Origin: Silicimonas sp.
Lineage (GTDB): Bacteria; Pseudomonadota; Alphaproteobacteria; Rhodobacterales; Rhodobacteraceae
DNA: 64,000 nucleotides
Direction: 5' to 3'
Assembly (NCBI GenBank): GCA_022826205.1
Contig: JAJDVJ010000057.1
Span: 17,113-81,112, forward strand
In this document: piece after piece, positions 1-8,878 of the stretch
Position numbering within the stretch: the first letter of the stretch is position 1
Layout: every line of letters starts with the position of its first letter
Notes under the pieces: generated by a model
Seen by the model: the letters and a program-made list of their open reading frames with translations, nothing else
Database searches by the model: none
What the model was told of the DNA's origin: nothing
Translations under genes and position numbers: made by a program

Positions 1-1043
1 CCAGATCCGGGCGGATGACGGTTGCCAAGGCACGCACCGTGGCTGATCTGGCGCGCCGCTTCGGAAACGGATTGATCGACCTGACCTCACGTGCCGCACT
101 TCAGATCAGGGGAGTCACGGACGAAGTGCATCCTGAATTGCTGCGCGCGCTCGTGGCCGAGGAGCTTGTCGACGCCGACCCGGACATCGAGGCTCGTCGA
201 AACATTGTCGTGACACCGTTCTGGATTGCCGGCGACCTGGCGGACCGATTGGCGCGCGCGCTTGCACAGCGGTTGGTGGAACTGCCGCAATTGCCCGCTA
301 AATCTGGGATTGTGGTCGATACCGGGACGGCGCCACTCCTGCAGGACGTCTCGGCGGATTTCCGGTTCGAACGGGATGGAGAAGGTGGGCTGTTGCTGCG
401 TGCCGACGGCGCGGAGCGTGGGCGGAGCATCGATGAGGCAGACGCTTTCGATGCGCTGAACGAGATGGCAGCATGGTTCGTGCAAACCGGTGGCGGCGAG
501 AGCGGGCGAATGAGGCGGCATGTCACGAAAGTGTCCCTGCCGGGAAATTGGCGTTTTGCCGTGCCTGCAGATGGCGGAGACGTGTGGCCGCCGGGCTGCA
601 CGAAGGAAGGTATGATCGTCGGCGTCCCCTTCGGTGCAATGTCTGTTGATGCTCTCTCCGGACTGCTAGCGGATGCCGATCCTGGTTGCGTGCAGGTCAT
701 GCCGCGAAGGTGCCTTTACCTGGAGACGGCCCGGCCAGTGGCGCATCCCGCCTTCATTCACGATCCGTCGGCACTTCTGCTGGACGTTGCCGCCTGCCCG
801 GGTGGGCCTCGGTGCACGCAGGCGACCGTGTCGACAAGACCGATCGCACGGCAACTGGCGGAACGCGGCCTCGGGACGCTGCATGTTTCGGGCTGCGCCA
901 AGGGCTGCGCGAGATCCGGGTCTGCAGACGTGACGCTGGTCGGGCGTGACGGGAGGTTCGATCTTGTCAGGGGCGGCTCGGTCGGCGACACCGCGGACCG
1001 AACCGGCCTTTCCGAGACCCAAGTTCTGGAGCTGCTTCGCTAA
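1..1043 (+). CDS. cobG: CobG, precorrin-3B synthase (5' end outside window)
   Basis: Oxygen-dependent precorrin-3A monooxygenase of the aerobic cobalamin pathway, related to nitrite/sulfite reductases. The frame is open to the left edge and the first visible residues (MTVAKARTVADLARRFGNG) correspond to the interior of the N-terminal ferredoxin-like half, so the true start lies upstream of base 1. A C-terminal cysteine set (CPGGPRC ... CAKGC) fits the 4Fe-4S site. The visible part is about 345 residues. It is followed directly by cobH, with TAATG sharing one base, indicating one operon. The 5' end and total length are unknown; the identification itself is secure. Confidence 0.9.
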   Translation, partial: RSGRMTVAKARTVADLARRFGNGLIDLTSRAALQIRGVTDEVHPELLRALVAEELVDADPDIEARRNIVVTPFWIAGDLADRLARALAQRLVELPQLPAKSGIVVDTGTAPLLQDVSADFRFERDGEGGLLLRADGAERGRSIDEADAFDALNEMAAWFVQTGGGESGRMRRHVTKVSLPGNWRFAVPADGGDVWPPGCTKEGMIVGVPFGAMSVDALSGLLADADPGCVQVMPRRCLYLETARPVAHPAFIHDPSALLLDVAACPGGPRCTQATVSTRPIARQLAERGLGTLHVSGCAKGCARSGSADVTLVGRDGRFDLVRGGSVGDTADRTGLSETQVLELLR

Positions 1044-1672
1044 TGCCTCACGTTTACGAAAAGGACGGTGTCGCCATCTATGCCCAGTCCTTCGCGACCA
1101 TACGGGCTGAGGCCGATCTTGGCCGTTTCGACGCGGATGAAGAGCGGGTCGCGGTTCGGATGATCCACGCATCGGGAATGGTGGAACTCGCGGGATGTCT
1201 GCAGTTTTCGGAAGGCATGGTGATCCGGGCTCGCAAGGCGTTGGAATCGGGCGCTCCGATACTCTGCGACACCAGGATGGTCAGTGAAGGCGTGACGCGC
1301 GCGCGGCTTCCTGCATCCAACGACGTGGTTTGCACGCTTCAGGATCCCTCGGTTGCAAGCCTCGCAGCCGAGATGGGCAACACGCGCTCGGCCGCCGCGC
1401 TGGAGCTCTGGCGTCCCAGGCTGGAAGGTGCGCTCGTGGCGATCGGAAACGCCCCCACGGCACTCTTTCACCTGCTGAACATGTTGGCGGATCCGGACTG
1501 CCCCCGGCCCGCCGCGATCATCGGTTGCCCAGTTGGATTCGTTGGCGCCGCGGAATCGAAGGCGGCTCTCTGGATGGAACAACCGGTGCCCTGTTGCATT
1601 GTCGATGGGCGCCTGGGCGGGAGCGCCGTCACCGTGGCGGCGGTAAACGCGATCGCGAGTTCCGCGGAATGA
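1043..1672 (+). CDS. cobH: CobH, precorrin-8X methylmutase
   Basis: Isomerase that moves the C11 methyl group to C12, giving hydrogenobyrinate. The protein is 209 residues, the usual family length, and carries the catalytic-histidine neighbourhood VRMIHASGMVE near residue 45 and the family segment IIGCPVGFVGAAESKAAL near the C terminus. The start overlaps the cobG stop by one base and the stop overlaps the cobI start (ATGA), so translation is probably coupled on both sides. Cytoplasmic. Confidence 0.93.
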   Translation: MPHVYEKDGVAIYAQSFATIRAEADLGRFDADEERVAVRMIHASGMVELAGCLQFSEGMVIRARKALESGAPILCDTRMVSEGVTRARLPASNDVVCTLQDPSVASLAAEMGNTRSAAALELWRPRLEGALVAIGNAPTALFHLLNMLADPDCPRPAAIIGCPVGFVGAAESKAALWMEQPVPCCIVDGRLGGSAVTVAAVNAIASSAE

Positions 1673-2397
1673 CCGGAATTGTCTACGGTGTCGGCCTGGG
1701 GCCCGGTGAACCTGATCTCATGAGCGCGAAGGCACTCAAGCTGCTGGCAAGTGCCCGCCACGTCGCGTTCTTTCGCAAGAAGGGGCGTGCAGGGCGTGCC
1801 CGGACGCTGGCCGGCGACCTGATTCCGACGGACGCAGTAGAATTTGCAATGGAATATCCTCTGACAACGGAAGTCCCCCTGGAAGATCCGCGGTACAACC
1901 GGAGCCTGGCGGAATTCTACGACGGCTGCACTGCGCATCTGACTTCCATTGTCGTAGATGGCGAGGACGTTGTCGTTCTCTGCGAAGGCGATCCATTTTT
2001 TTACGGTTCTTTCATGCACCTGCATGAGCGCCTGAACACCCGAGTGCCAGTCGAGGTCGTGCCGGGCATACCTGGCATGGCAGCCGCTTGGACGGCGAGC
2101 GGCATGCCGATCGCCTGGGGCGATGATGTCCTCACCGTGCTGATGGGAACGCTAGAAGAGGATGTGCTGGTGAAGCACATGGAAGCCGCCGATGCATTGG
2201 TCGTGATGAAAGTGGGGCGCAACCTGCCCAAGGTTCGGGTCGCGCTTGAACGGACCGGACGCGCGCAGGATGCCTGGATGATCGAATGCGCCGCGATGGC
2301 AGACCAGAAGATCACTCGGCTTGCCGATGTGTCGGAAGGTCATGTGCCTCCGTATTTCACGATTGTCCTGGTGCACGGGCAGGGGCGGCGGCCGTGA
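1669..2397 (+). CDS. cobI: CobI, precorrin-2 C20-methyltransferase
   Basis: SAM-dependent methyltransferase that adds the C20 methyl to precorrin-2. The open frame extends far upstream, but homology begins at MTGIVYGVGLGPGEPDLMSAK; this ATG overlaps the cobH stop as ATGA and is chosen as the start (242 residues). The N-terminal GVGLGPGEPDLM loop, the EGDPFFYGSF segment and the VPGIPGMAAAW segment are characteristic of the tetrapyrrole methylase fold. The 3' end overlaps the cobJ start as GTGA. Confidence 0.93.
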   Translation: MTGIVYGVGLGPGEPDLMSAKALKLLASARHVAFFRKKGRAGRARTLAGDLIPTDAVEFAMEYPLTTEVPLEDPRYNRSLAEFYDGCTAHLTSIVVDGEDVVVLCEGDPFFYGSFMHLHERLNTRVPVEVVPGIPGMAAAWTASGMPIAWGDDVLTVLMGTLEEDVLVKHMEAADALVVMKVGRNLPKVRVALERTGRAQDAWMIECAAMADQKITRLADVSEGHVPPYFTIVLVHGQGRRP

Positions 2398-3149
2398 GCG
2401 GGTGGATTGCGGTTGCGGGCCTTGGGCCGGGAGGCGACGCCCTGATCACGCCCGAGGTCCATACGGCACTGGCTGAGGCGACCGACGTCGTCGGATATTC
2501 GCGCTATGTCGACAGGGTTCCAAAGCGTGAAGGGCTTTGCCGGCATCCGTCCGAGAACAGGGTGGAAGCCGAACGGTCGCGCCTTGCGCTGGAACTGGCC
2601 GCAATGGGTCGTCGGGTGATCGTGGTTTCGTCGGGCGATCCTGGCGTGTTCGCGATGGCGTCGGCAATGTGCGAGGCGATTGAGGCCGGGCCGGGATCCT
2701 GGCGGGAACTGGATGTCCACGTGCTCCCCGGCATCACGGCCATGCTTGCCGCTTCCGCGCGGGTGGGCGCTCCGCTTGGCCATGACTTCTGCGCTGTCAA
2801 CCTCTCTGACAACCTCAAGCCTTGGGCCCTGATAGAGAAGAGGCTGCGGCTCGTGGTCGAGGGCGATTTTGCCTGCGCGCTCTACAATCCTCGCTCCAAG
2901 GCTCGGCCTGACGGATTCGCCCACGTCCTGGAACTGCTGCGTGAGCTCTGCGAACCTGAGCGCCTTGTCATCTTTGCTCGTGACGTGACGACATCGGACG
3001 AGACCATCAGGACCGTGCTGCTGTCCGAGGCCAATCCAGAGATGGCGGACATGCGGACCGTCGTGATCCTGGGCTCGAGCCGCACCCGCCGGATTGATCG
3101 GAACGGACTGCCGCCGCTCGTCTACACGCCACGGTCGGTGACGGAATGA
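2394..3149 (+). CDS. cobJ: CobJ, precorrin-3B C17-methyltransferase
   Basis: Tetrapyrrole methylase that methylates C17 with ring contraction. A GTG start overlapping the cobI stop (GTGA) is preferred because homology begins immediately with SGWIAVAGLGPGGDALITPEV; this gives 251 residues. Family landmarks are DVVGYSRYVDRVP, SSGDPGVFAMA, LPGITAM and NPRSKARPDGF. The last 28 bases overlap the 3' end of cobK on the other strand, so the two genes converge tail to tail inside the cluster. Confidence 0.93.
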   Translation: MSGWIAVAGLGPGGDALITPEVHTALAEATDVVGYSRYVDRVPKREGLCRHPSENRVEAERSRLALELAAMGRRVIVVSSGDPGVFAMASAMCEAIEAGPGSWRELDVHVLPGITAMLAASARVGAPLGHDFCAVNLSDNLKPWALIEKRLRLVVEGDFACALYNPRSKARPDGFAHVLELLRELCEPERLVIFARDVTTSDETIRTVLLSEANPEMADMRTVVILGSSRTRRIDRNGLPPLVYTPRSVTE

Positions 3150-3877
3150 GCAATCCAGTCCAGAACCTCTTCAATGGTGCCGACTTCGTGTCGTTGAGGC
3201 GCGTCGGGCCGGTCGATCATGAGTATCGGCAGGCCGAGCCCTCGGGCGGCATCGATCTTGGCGCGAGCGCCTTCGCCGCCGGAATTCCTGGAAACGAGGA
3301 GATCGATCCGGTGCTTTTCCAGAAGGTCACGCTCAGCCGTTTCTGCAAATGGCCCTCGATCAATGATGATGTCATGGTGTGGCAGTGCTGGGCGCTCCTT
3401 CGCGGCGTCGACAAATCGCAAGAGATAGTGATGATGCGGTTTGGCCTCGAAGACCGAGATTTCCGTTCGCCCAATGGCAAGGAAGATCCGTCTGGGGGTA
3501 CTGCCAAGCGACCTGGCGGCCTCCGCCACGTCCGGCACTCGGGTCCAGCGGTCACCTGGACCGGGCGTCCACGGCGGTCGTGCAAGCGCGATCAAGGGCA
3601 CGCCTGCGGCCGCGCAAGCCGCGACCGCGTTCCGACTTATTTGTGCGGCGAACGGGTTCGTGGCGTCGATCAGATGAGTAACGGAGTGGTCCTTGAGATA
3701 GTCGATCAAGCCCGCCGCGCCACCAAATCCCCCGGTTCGAGTCGGCAATGGCTGTGCGATGGGGTTCACCACGCGACCAGCGTAGGAGAACGTGGCGCGC
3801 AGCCCCATCGTGGCGATGTGCGTCGCAAGTGCGCTCGCCTCGGCGGAGCCGCCCAAGATCAGGAGATTTGGCGCCAT
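3122..3877 (-). CDS. cobK: CobK, precorrin-6A reductase
   Basis: NAD(P)H-dependent reductase converting precorrin-6A to precorrin-6B. The 251-residue product starts at MAPNLLILGGSAEASALA, a nucleotide-binding N terminus typical of the family; SYAGRVV and HLIDATNPFAAQISRNA are further family signatures. A longer open frame upstream is antisense to cobL and is not adopted. The gene is inverted within the cob operon: its ATG (3877-3875) physically overlaps the cobL ATG (3876-3878), and its 3' end overlaps cobJ by 28 bp. It needs its own promoter, which would lie inside cobL. Confidence 0.92.
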   Translation of the reverse strand: MAPNLLILGGSAEASALATHIATMGLRATFSYAGRVVNPIAQPLPTRTGGFGGAAGLIDYLKDHSVTHLIDATNPFAAQISRNAVAACAAAGVPLIALARPPWTPGPGDRWTRVPDVAEAARSLGSTPRRIFLAIGRTEISVFEAKPHHHYLLRFVDAAKERPALPHHDIIIDRGPFAETAERDLLEKHRIDLLVSRNSGGEGARAKIDAARGLGLPILMIDRPDAPQRHEVGTIEEVLDWIAHSVTDRGV

Positions 3878-5075
3878 GTCTGAAGCTCGCTGGCTGACGA
3901 TCATTGGTCTCGGTGAGGATGGACCGGACGGCCTGTCGCCCGCAAGCCAGGAGGCGTTGCATGCGGCGGACGTGATCATGGGATCCGAACGGCACCTGTC
4001 CTTGGTGAAGGACAACGGTGCCGAACGAATCACGTGGCCGATCCCGTTCGAAGACGGATTGCCCGTGCTTGAAGGCCTACGTGGCCGCAAGGTGGCCGTT
4101 CTTGCGTCCGGCGATCCCTTCTGGTTCGGAGCGGGAAGCGTCATTGCCCGGCACTTCGCACCGGGAGAGTGGCGTGCCATTCCCGGTGCATCCGTGTTTT
4201 CGCTGGCGGCGGCGCGGTTGGGCTGGTCACTGGAGCACGTGGCCTGCCTTGGACTTCACGCCGCCCCGTTTGCCCGGCTCAGGCCGCATCTGGCAGCGGG
4301 GCAGCGTGCGATCGCAACGGTTCGTGATGGTGCGGCAGTCAGCGAACTGGCTGCCTATCTCGTCGGTCTCGGTTTTGGCGAGACGCGAATGCATGTCCTT
4401 GAAGCTCTTGGAGGTCCGCGCGAACGGTGCCGTGAAGTCGCCGCAGGCTCCTATGCACTTGAGGACGTGTTCCATCCGGTCGCTGTGGCGGTCGAGGTGG
4501 CAGGTTTTGGCACGAGCCTGTCGGTTGCCAGCGGACAGCCTGATGATATCTTCGAAAGCGACGGGCAGATGACCAAGCAGCCCATCCGTGCGATCACGCT
4601 GTCCGCGCTCGCACCACGGCCTGGGGAATTGCTTTGGGACGTCGGTTCGGGTTCGGGCTCGGTCGCGATCGAGTGGCTGATGGCACATCTCTCGACCCAG
4701 GCGGTCGCCATAGAGATGAGGGCTGACCGTGCTGCGCGAATCCGGCGGAATGCCAAGGCGCTTGGCCAGGATCGGCTCGTGGTCGTCGAGGGTCAGGCTC
4801 CGGAATCGCTCAGCGGCCTTGAAGTTCCAGATGCCGTGTTCATCGGCGGTGGCCTCGACCGTAGTCTTCTTGACTGGATGCGGGACAACCTTGTCCCTGG
4901 CACGCGGATCGTGGCCAATGCCGTGACGCTTGAGACGGCTGCACTTCTGACCGAAGCGCAGGCCGAATTCGGAGGCACGCTGACCAAGGTCGAGCTGGCC
5001 GAAACTGCTCCTGTCGGACGGTTTCGGTGCTGGAATGCGTACTATCCTGTCGTGCAATGGGGCGTGGCTCTATGA
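3876..5075 (+). CDS. cobL: CobL, precorrin-6Y C5,15-methyltransferase (decarboxylating)
   Basis: Bifunctional enzyme methylating C5 and C15 with decarboxylation of the C12 acetate. The chosen start, MSEARWLTIIGLGEDG, gives 399 residues: an N-terminal CbiE-type methylase domain (about residues 1-200) and a C-terminal CbiT-type Rossmann methyltransferase domain with the SAM motif LWDVGSGSGSVAIEW near residue 250. The full two-domain length is retained. The start codon overlaps that of the divergent cobK, so the upstream leader must lie within cobK DNA. The cobE gene often found next to cobL was not recognised downstream. Confidence 0.93.
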   Translation: MSEARWLTIIGLGEDGPDGLSPASQEALHAADVIMGSERHLSLVKDNGAERITWPIPFEDGLPVLEGLRGRKVAVLASGDPFWFGAGSVIARHFAPGEWRAIPGASVFSLAAARLGWSLEHVACLGLHAAPFARLRPHLAAGQRAIATVRDGAAVSELAAYLVGLGFGETRMHVLEALGGPRERCREVAAGSYALEDVFHPVAVAVEVAGFGTSLSVASGQPDDIFESDGQMTKQPIRAITLSALAPRPGELLWDVGSGSGSVAIEWLMAHLSTQAVAIEMRADRAARIRRNAKALGQDRLVVVEGQAPESLSGLEVPDAVFIGGGLDRSLLDWMRDNLVPGTRIVANAVTLETAALLTEAQAEFGGTLTKVELAETAPVGRFRCWNAYYPVVQWGVAL

Positions 5076-5225
5076 AAGCGGGCTGCATGCAAGAGCAAGG
5101 CGTGCGGGCGGAACGTGGCTACAATGTTGCTGGCAGGGTCGATCTTCCGGGAGTCACGATTGCAGGGCCATATTGCCAAAGTCCCGGGGTGGTCTATTCT
5201 GTACGCGGAAGAGGGGGCGCGTGGC

Positions 5226-5834
5226 ATGAACGTCCAGAAGAGGCCGACGGCCAGATCGCATCATAAGGCGACCTATCAGGACGTGCTCAACACGCCGCCC
5301 CACATGGTGGCCGAAGTGCTAGCGGGCACGCTTTACACCCAGCCGAGACCGGCCATGCGCCATGCCTGGGCGAGTTCACGCCTTGGCGGACGATTGGACG
5401 GGCCGTTTGGTCCCGATGGCGACGGCCCAGGAGGGTGGTGGATTGTAGACGAACCGGAATTGCATCTGGGCGATGACATAGTGGTGCCGGACCTCGCCGG
5501 ATGGAGGCGCGAGACGATGCCCAAATACCCGGATGCAGCCTACTGCACAGTCGCTCCCGACTGGGTCTGCGAGGTGCTCTCGCCCTCAACCCGTCGGATC
5601 GATCTGAACGAGAAGCGTGCGATCTACGCACGTGAGGGCGTCTCCCATCTCTGGTTCGTGGATCCGGACGCAAAGACGCTGGAAGCATTTGCACTAAGTG
5701 ACGGTCACTGGATGCTTCATGTCACGTTGGCAGATGACGATCCGGTTTCGCTGCCGCCGTTCGACGCCATTAGTTTCCGCCTTGACGCTCTCTGGCCTGA
5801 AGGTGCAGCCGCCGATGGTGGTGCAGCAGGATAG
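5226..5834 (+). CDS. Uma2-family (DUF820) nuclease-fold protein
   Basis: A 202-residue protein of the Uma2 family, which has a PD-(D/E)XK restriction-endonuclease fold. The expected pattern is visible: GDDIVVPDLAGW supplies the acidic residue, CEVLSPSTRRIDLNEKR the E...K part, followed by the family signature HLWFVDPDAKTLEAF. Such proteins are often found in mobile or accessory DNA; the function is unproven. The start at MNVQKRPTARSH is chosen over an upstream in-frame start because family homology begins shortly after (TYQDVLNTPPHMVAEVLAG). It interrupts the cob gene order between cobL and cobM. Whether it is an active nuclease is not known. Confidence 0.75.
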   Translation: MNVQKRPTARSHHKATYQDVLNTPPHMVAEVLAGTLYTQPRPAMRHAWASSRLGGRLDGPFGPDGDGPGGWWIVDEPELHLGDDIVVPDLAGWRRETMPKYPDAAYCTVAPDWVCEVLSPSTRRIDLNEKRAIYAREGVSHLWFVDPDAKTLEAFALSDGHWMLHVTLADDDPVSLPPFDAISFRLDALWPEGAAADGGAAG

Positions 5835-6420
5835 ATAGTCGGTGTTGAATCCCACATTGCATTGACCTGAGTCCCCGGTTTTGTGCCGGATTGTCCGGTC
5901 CGCGATTGTGGGCGTGGCCGGATCATTGCGGAACAGGATCGGGCATTCCGCCGCCTGATCGGGCCGCCTGTTTCTTCCTCTTCAAGCAGTACGAGCTTTC
6001 CGAAGCAGTCGATGAGGCCTCGCCCGGCGAGCTTTCGGACGGAGCCGCGCTCAAGGCGGCGACGTAGCGGACCGTGTCCGGATTGCTCGTCCAGGGATTC
6101 CAAGGCCTGATGGCCCAACCGACGCTGCTGCAGACCGCAGCCCTCCGGCCCCTCGGCGTCCGGTCTCTCTGAGGTTCGCCGCTGGTTACTGCCAAGTGGC
6201 GTGAGTCGGGGTTCCGGGGTATTTGTCCCGGAATCAATCAGGTAGACCTTGTGACCTTCTGGAAGTTCGGACTAGATGACGCGGGGGACTTCTGCAGGTG
6301 TGAGACCCATAGGCGCAAGCGGGCCAAAACAAAAGAGGTGACCACCATACAATCGGCCCAGAAACATACTTCGGAGATCTGCGTGCGTGTGCAAGCCCAG
6401 TGCCAGACGATTGAAAATTC
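5835..6420 (+). other. Unassigned intergenic stretch
   Basis: About 585 bases between the Uma2-type gene and the HEAT-repeat gene with no convincing gene. Short open frames on both strands here have low-complexity, Arg/Ser/Pro-rich products typical of shadow frames. One plus-strand segment (around 5965-6066) reads ELSEAVDEASPGELSDGAAL before a stop and could be a decayed coding fragment, but no family is recognised. Confidence 0.4.
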
Positions 6421-7242
6421 ATGATAAGTTCCCGTATTGACCAAGTGGCTTGGCAGCCGGATTTGTTTGGAGAACGGATCTCGACGGGGAGATCGCGCGA
6501 GTACTATATGCACACAGCAAATATAGCGGAACTGGATGACCTGGAAATCCTGGCACGGATTCCTGCGGCGAAATTGTCCGAAGTGGAGGCATTGTGCGAA
6601 CTGGTCATAGATCGCGGAATCGGTGACGATGCCGTTCCCGCCCTCGAAGCCCTTTGGCGACGGTTCTTCGGATTTGGTGTCGACGGTCCATTGCGGGAGC
6701 AACGCTGCGCCCTCAACGCGTTGGCGAAGATCGGAACAGAGATGTCTCGGCAAGCGCTCGTAAAGATCGTCGACGCTCCGGACCTGTTCGACGCAATTCT
6801 GCCGCTGGCTCTTGAATGCGCGACGAAAGCGCATCTCGCGCTGCCCGCGCAGAGCGTCACGCGTTGGCTGGAAGACACTCGGTCGGAGGTACGTGAACTT
6901 TCGTTCATGCTTGCCAGGAACTGCAGTTCACCGGTACCAAAAAATGTTCTGGAGGCAGGTCTCTTGGACTCCGAAGCATCGGTTCGTCGAGCCTGTCTTT
7001 TGACAATGGGACACTTCGGACATGGTGCCGCGAAATCGGGGTTGCTGGCGGAACTTGAGAGGAATCCGTCCAGCGAAATCGTGACAGCACTGGCAGGCAT
7101 TCTTGATGACGACATCATCACACGCCTCGGCCGATGTGCCATGAAGCACGAGCACCTGAGAGAACAGATCGTCGAGGAACTCGAAAGCAGCGCCGAACCT
7201 AGGGCGCTCAAGTTTGTCAACAGGCTGAAGGGCCTGCAATGA
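6421..7242 (+). CDS. HEAT-repeat-like helical protein coupled to cobM
   Basis: A 273-residue soluble, mostly helical protein with repeated two-helix units (for example [54 protein letters not shown]), fitting HEAT/armadillo-like repeats; no enzyme motif is seen. The stop overlaps the cobM start as ATGA, so the two are probably translated together. No clear Shine-Dalgarno is seen before 6421; an internal ATG at 6508 ([15 protein letters not shown]) is an alternative start. The function is unknown; the context suggests an accessory or scaffold role, or a neighbour acquired with the Uma2 insert. Confidence 0.65.
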   Translation: MISSRIDQVAWQPDLFGERISTGRSREYYMHTANIAELDDLEILARIPAAKLSEVEALCELVIDRGIGDDAVPALEALWRRFFGFGVDGPLREQRCALNALAKIGTEMSRQALVKIVDAPDLFDAILPLALECATKAHLALPAQSVTRWLEDTRSEVRELSFMLARNCSSPVPKNVLEAGLLDSEASVRRACLLTMGHFGHGAAKSGLLAELERNPSSEIVTALAGILDDDIITRLGRCAMKHEHLREQIVEELESSAEPRALKFVNRLKGLQ

Positions 7243-8030
7243 CGGTGCACTTCATAGGAGCCGGGCCTGGGGCCGCTGACCTGATCACGCTGCGTGGTCG
7301 TGACCTTGTCGCCTCCTGTCCGGTGTGCATCTACGCAGGCTCGCTCGTGCCGGATGAGATTCTGTCGCATTGCCCGAAAGGTGCGCGGATCGTGAATTCC
7401 GCGCCTCTCGATCTCGATGCGATCATTGCCGAATGCCGTATGGCACACGATGCCGGACAGGATGTGGCACGCCTTCATTCCGGCGATCCTTCAGTCTGGT
7501 CCGCCTTGGGTGAGCAGATGGAAAGGCTCCGGGAGGAGGGAATCCCCGTGTCGATCACGCCTGGCGTGCCTGCATTCGCGGCGGCAGCGGCCACGCTTGG
7601 GGCGGAGCTGACATTGCCCGGAGTCGTCCAGTCGGTCGTCCTGACACGGACCTCCGGGCGCGCATCCGCAATGCCGGAACGCGAGACGCTCGCGGAATTT
7701 GCTGCCACGGGCGCGACGCTTGCCATCCACCTTTCGATTCACCGCCTTTCGGACGTCGTGGCCGAACTGCTGCCGTTCTACGGTGAGGACTGTCCGGTGG
7801 CCGTGGTCTTTCGGGCAAGCTGGCCCGACGAGAAAATCATCCGTGGCACGCTCGCCACCATCGTGGGGGAAATGGATGACGGCATTACCCGGACGGCACT
7901 GATCCTTGTCGGCAAGGCATTGGGTGGCGAGTCCGGACGGCGGAGCGCGCTGTACTCGCCCGACTATGATCGGCGCTACAGGCCCCGCGTGGCGGCGGAT
8001 GCGCGATCAGGCCCGATCGACCAAGACTAG
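7239..8030 (+). CDS. cobM: CobM, precorrin-4 C11-methyltransferase
   Basis: SAM-dependent methylase acting at C11 of precorrin-4. The 263-residue protein begins [20 protein letters not shown], the classic family N terminus, and has [41 protein letters not shown] and the C-terminal block [14 protein letters not shown]. The start overlaps the preceding gene as ATGA. A strong hairpin lies just downstream, between this gene and the convergent lipoprotein gene. Identification is secure. Confidence 0.94.
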   Translation: MTVHFIGAGPGAADLITLRGRDLVASCPVCIYAGSLVPDEILSHCPKGARIVNSAPLDLDAIIAECRMAHDAGQDVARLHSGDPSVWSALGEQMERLREEGIPVSITPGVPAFAAAAATLGAELTLPGVVQSVVLTRTSGRASAMPERETLAEFAATGATLAIHLSIHRLSDVVAELLPFYGEDCPVAVVFRASWPDEKIIRGTLATIVGEMDDGITRTALILVGKALGGESGRRSALYSPDYDRRYRPRVAADARSGPIDQD

Positions 8031-8074
8031 GCCGGAAGCGTTCCGCGCAACGTCACCTGCATCATGACAGGCGG

Positions 8075-8106
8075 CCGGGCGCTGGCCTTTTGGCGCCTGC
8101 GCCCGG
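8075..8106. terminator. Hairpin between convergent cobM and lipoprotein genes
   Basis: An inverted repeat CCGGGCGC ... GCGCCCGG (8 bp) with a further inner GGC/GCC pair lies in the 97-base gap between convergent genes. The position suits a bidirectional terminator; there is a short T-run in the loop but no long U-tract after the stem. Confidence 0.5.
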
Positions 8107-8127
8107 ACGCTCACGAATGTTTCTCTA

Positions 8128-8622
8128 CTATTGCTGGATCCGCCAACTGCCGTCGGCTTCCAGGCAGGCGACTCCAAAGGCCTGCTCGCTCTCGCCGGCG
8201 ATCCTGACCGTGCTGACATATTCGCGGCAGGTCTGCCCTGCCGCGTTGCTTCCCACGCGGGTGACATTGACCTGCCCGGCCGCCGGGCCGCTGGAATTGG
8301 CGGGATTCTCCCAGACATAGATGTCCGACGAACCGGATGCCACCGCCTGCATGGTCGCCCGTTCGGCCATGATTTGGGACTGCTCGTCGAGGGAGCGTCC
8401 CAAGGCGCCGCCCACGCTCGCACCGATCACTGCGCCCAAGGCTGTGGCGGCGACCTTTCCGTCCCCTTTTCCGAACTGGTTGCCAATTGCGCCGCCGGCA
8501 ATTCCGCCAATGGTCGTACCGGCCAGTTCGTTGGATCCCATGCATCCGCCAAGAGTGACGGCCAGCACCAAGGCGGAACCCGTCCTCACCGTTCCTCTGA
8601 TTTTGCTACGTACCTTCGTCAT
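8128..8622 (-). CDS. Glycine-zipper outer-membrane lipoprotein (17 kDa antigen-like)
   Basis: A 164-residue lipoprotein. The start MTKVRSKIRG is chosen because an AGAGAGAG ribosome-binding sequence precedes it; in-frame ATGs at 8637 and 8640 are alternatives. The signal peptide ends in the lipobox TLGGC. The mature part has a glycine-zipper hairpin (GTTIGGIAGGAIGNQFG ... ATALGAVIGASVGGALG), seen in the Rickettsia 17-kDa antigen and SlyB-like proteins, then a C-terminal domain with two cysteines and a closing LEADGSWRIQQ. Likely anchored to the outer membrane. It lies on the opposite strand and is not functionally linked to cobalamin synthesis. Confidence 0.82.
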   Translation of the reverse strand: MTKVRSKIRGTVRTGSALVLAVTLGGCMGSNELAGTTIGGIAGGAIGNQFGKGDGKVAATALGAVIGASVGGALGRSLDEQSQIMAERATMQAVASGSSDIYVWENPANSSGPAAGQVNVTRVGSNAAGQTCREYVSTVRIAGESEQAFGVACLEADGSWRIQQ

Positions 8623-8878
8623 TTGACTCTCTCTCATCATGCGTTCCCCGTTCAATCTGACTTTCGCGCCCGAAACCCCGGGCGCTCAGACCGAGGTGGA
8701 ATGCGCGCTCCATTTGTTGACGCTACGAGGTGAGTGTGGCAGGTTGGCCGCCGGGTTGTCCAGACCTCCCGAATGTCCTCACTCTTCAAGGCGGGAAGAT
8801 GTCAAGTCATGGGACCTCGCACTGGATGGTCGGACATGAGTCAATGCATGGCGGAACGCGCCCGGTCCGGGCTGCGGG

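Noticed and set aside
5717..6118. Reverse open frame over the end of the Uma2 gene
   Set aside because: The product shows no family features and overlaps a recognised gene.
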